Below are positions 62,424 to 64,000 of a stretch of 64,000 nt of DNA, one piece after another. The DNA is from Crateriforma sp964453205. GTDB lineage: Bacteria > Planctomycetota > Planctomycetia > Pirellulales > Pirellulaceae. The notes beneath the pieces are model-generated. The model was not told the origin of the DNA. It did no database searches and was given only the letters and a program-made list of their open reading frames with translations. The position numbers and the translations under genes are program-made. Within the stretch, counting starts at the first letter, position 1, and every line of letters begins with the position of its first letter. Location: contig CAYVRC010000001.1 of assembly GCA_964453205.1 (NCBI GenBank), positions 62,001-126,000 of the forward strand, given 5' to 3'.

Positions 62424-64000
62424 ATGCGATCACGAGTCGGCTGTTTTGTTTTTTGGCTTGCGATTGTCGCTTCGCCGTTTTTCGTTTCGCCGGTTCCCGC
62501 GGCCGAGGTCTTTGTCGAAGCGGAAAGTTTTACCCGTCACGGCGGCTGGAAACTGGACACCCAGTTCATCCAAGAAATGGGTTCGCCGTATCTGTTAGCG
62601 CACGGCCTGGGACGCCCGGTCGATGACGCGACGACCACGACAAAGATTCCCGAGGCCGGCAAGTATCGGGTTTGGGTTCGCACGAAGGACTGGGTGGCGC
62701 GTTGGAACGCCGGACCGTCGCCGGGTCGATTCTCGGTTTCCGTCGGCGACACAAAACTCGATCCGACTTTTGGGACCGAAGGGGCGACTTGGACTTGGCA
62801 AGACGGTGGAGTCGTCGACTTGGCGGCGGGCGAGACGGTGCTGCGTCTGACGGACTTGACCGGATTCGACGGTCGCTGCGACTGCATTTTTCTGACGAAG
62901 GATCTGCAGACGGTACCGCCGCCGGCCGACGACGTGTTATCGCGGTGGCGTCGAGATCAATTGGGACTGACCGACCAGCCGACACGAAAAGGGCCTTACG
63001 ATCTGGTCGTCGTCGGCGGAGGTTACGCGGGGATGGGGGCGGCGATTTCGGCGGCGCGCATGGGTTGCCGCGTGGCTTTGCTGCAAGACCGACCGGTCCT
63101 CGGCGGAAACGGGTCCAGCGAAGTCCGTGTCTGGGCCAAAGGCAACATCCGTCGGGGCAAGTTTCCCCGCATTGGTGAGATCATCGAGGAGTTTGCCGAC
63201 AACGCGACCAAGTCACCGGGCCGCTATGAAGAATTCGGCGACGACTGGAAAGAACAGATCGTGCGGGCCGAGCCGAAAATTGACTTGATGCTGAATCACC
63301 ACGCCCATGCGGTCACGATGGACGGCAAGCGAATCGTGTCGGTCACCGCACTGGACACCCGCAGTGGCGCGGAAGTCGTGGTCTCCGGGAATCTGTTCGC
63401 CGATTGCACCGGACACGGTTGGATCGGGACATGGGCCGGCGCGGACTTGGACATGACCTCCGAAGGCCGGATGGGCATGAGCAACATGTGGGCTTGGGAT
63501 GAACTGGATCAGACGGTCGAGTTCCCCGAAACACCCTGGGCGCTGGATTTGAACATGGCCGATTTTCCGTATCCTCGTGACCATCACGGCCAGTGGTTTT
63601 GGGAAAGCGGTTTCGACAAAGACGCGGTCGGCGACGCCGAAGGCATCCGCGATTGGAATTTGCGGGCCGTTTATGGCGCGTTCAACGCGATGAAGAATCG
63701 CGACGGTGCCGAAAAACACCAGACCGCGACCTTGACCTGGGTCGCCTACATCGGCGGCCCACGGGAAAGTCGCCGGCTGTTGGGAGATGTCGTGCTGACA
63801 CAAGAAGACATCGTTTCCAAGCGAGACTTTCCTGACGGCTGTGTCCCCAGCACCTGGTCCATCGATTTGCACTACCCCAAACAACAGTACGCCCAAAAGT
63901 ATCCCGACAACCCTTTCATCTCCGTCGCCGTTCACGGCAAAGGCGTCGACCGAAGTTACGGTTACCCGGTGCCTTATCGGTGCTTTTATAGCCGGAACCT
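62424..64000 (+). CDS. Secreted FAD-dependent oxidoreductase, 3' end cut by window
   Basis: The frame from the ATG at 62424 stays open to the window end (525 codons seen). A signal peptide (about 1-27) is followed by a beta-rich segment (VFVEAESFTRHGGWKLDTQFIQEMGSPY), which resembles a carbohydrate-binding or beta-sandwich lead domain. Then the FAD/NAD dinucleotide fold LVVVGGGYAGMGAAISAARMGCRVALLQDRPVLGGNGSSEV (about 193-233) and DCTGHGWIGTWAGAD. This architecture is typical of planctomycete exported flavoproteins. The substrate is unknown. Confidence 0.88.
   Translation, partial: MRSRVGCFVFWLAIVASPFFVSPVPAAEVFVEAESFTRHGGWKLDTQFIQEMGSPYLLAHGLGRPVDDATTTTKIPEAGKYRVWVRTKDWVARWNAGPSPGRFSVSVGDTKLDPTFGTEGATWTWQDGGVVDLAAGETVLRLTDLTGFDGRCDCIFLTKDLQTVPPPADDVLSRWRRDQLGLTDQPTRKGPYDLVVVGGGYAGMGAAISAARMGCRVALLQDRPVLGGNGSSEVRVWAKGNIRRGKFPRIGEIIEEFADNATKSPGRYEEFGDDWKEQIVRAEPKIDLMLNHHAHAVTMDGKRIVSVTALDTRSGAEVVVSGNLFADCTGHGWIGTWAGADLDMTSEGRMGMSNMWAWDELDQTVEFPETPWALDLNMADFPYPRDHHGQWFWESGFDKDAVGDAEGIRDWNLRAVYGAFNAMKNRDGAEKHQTATLTWVAYIGGPRESRRLLGDVVLTQEDIVSKRDFPDGCVPSTWSIDLHYPKQQYAQKYPDNPFISVAVHGKGVDRSYGYPVPYRCFYSRN

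Overview
The window looks like a chromosomal segment of a marine-type planctomycete (Planctomycetota, Pirellulaceae, close to Rhodopirellula and relatives). This is inferred from gene content: a Tat-exported Gfo/Idh/MocA oxidoreductase, a DUF1080-type secreted protein, sulfatase and nucleoside-hydrolase remnants, PQQ-propeller and von Willebrand A proteins, many GTG/TTG starts, and a GC-rich coding style. No ribosomal RNA, tRNA or CRISPR array was seen.

Layout. (1) 1-1373: the 3' part of a VWA-domain gene on the + strand, cut by the window edge. (2) 1346-20581: a 14-gene type VI secretion (T6SS) operon on the - strand. In transcription order it reads tssK, tssL, a short tssM, tssA, tssB, tssC, hcp, tssE, tssF, tssG, vgrG, PAAR, a 1499-residue membrane-anchored protein and a cysteine-rich lipoprotein. 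A possible IS4-type transposase tail follows. No tssJ and no clpV/tssH lies in the window, and TssM has no periplasmic domain. (3) 20766-24629: a secreted beta-barrel-like protein, a K+ channel with RCK domain, and a Tat oxidoreductase. (4) 24734-29180: panD, a small drug/metabolite transporter, and a dedicated acyl-chain block. The block is dehydratase, acyl carrier protein, a second dehydratase-like protein with the catalytic His replaced, a FabF ketosynthase interrupted by 10 Ns, and a short zinc-finger-like protein. (5) 29202-45813: housekeeping and metabolic genes: a beta-CASP hydrolase, pepF and an AlkA-like glycosylase, pyruvate:ferredoxin oxidoreductase, an atypical lactate/malate dehydrogenase-like protein, a membrane MutS-like ATPase, membrane proteins, a class III aminotransferase and a PQQ-propeller protein. 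(6) 45814-48608: a decayed island with a 38-bp perfect palindrome, a LacI-family regulator relic joined in frame to a nucleoside-hydrolase relic, an intact nucleoside hydrolase, and a sulfatase that stops after about 48 residues at a tandem repeat. (7) 48609-64000: a large secreted orphan, argH with an inositol-phosphatase-like gene, a purple-acid-phosphatase-like protein, a glycosyltransferase, hisI, a RidA relative, recQ, an aquaglyceroporin, a nitrilase-family hydrolase, a DUF1080 protein, a methyltransferase-like protein and the start of a secreted FAD oxidoreductase.

The strongest system is the T6SS. Cytoplasmic baseplate, sheath, tube and spike parts are complete. The envelope-spanning part is reduced to TssL plus the cytoplasmic half of TssM, and two exported or membrane proteins of unknown function are cotranscribed at the end of the operon. 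These two are candidates for an effector, or for a replacement of the missing TssJ/TssM periplasmic part. The N-run inside fabF is best explained as a scaffolding artefact: the flanks share 3 bases, and joining them restores a full 432-residue ketosynthase.
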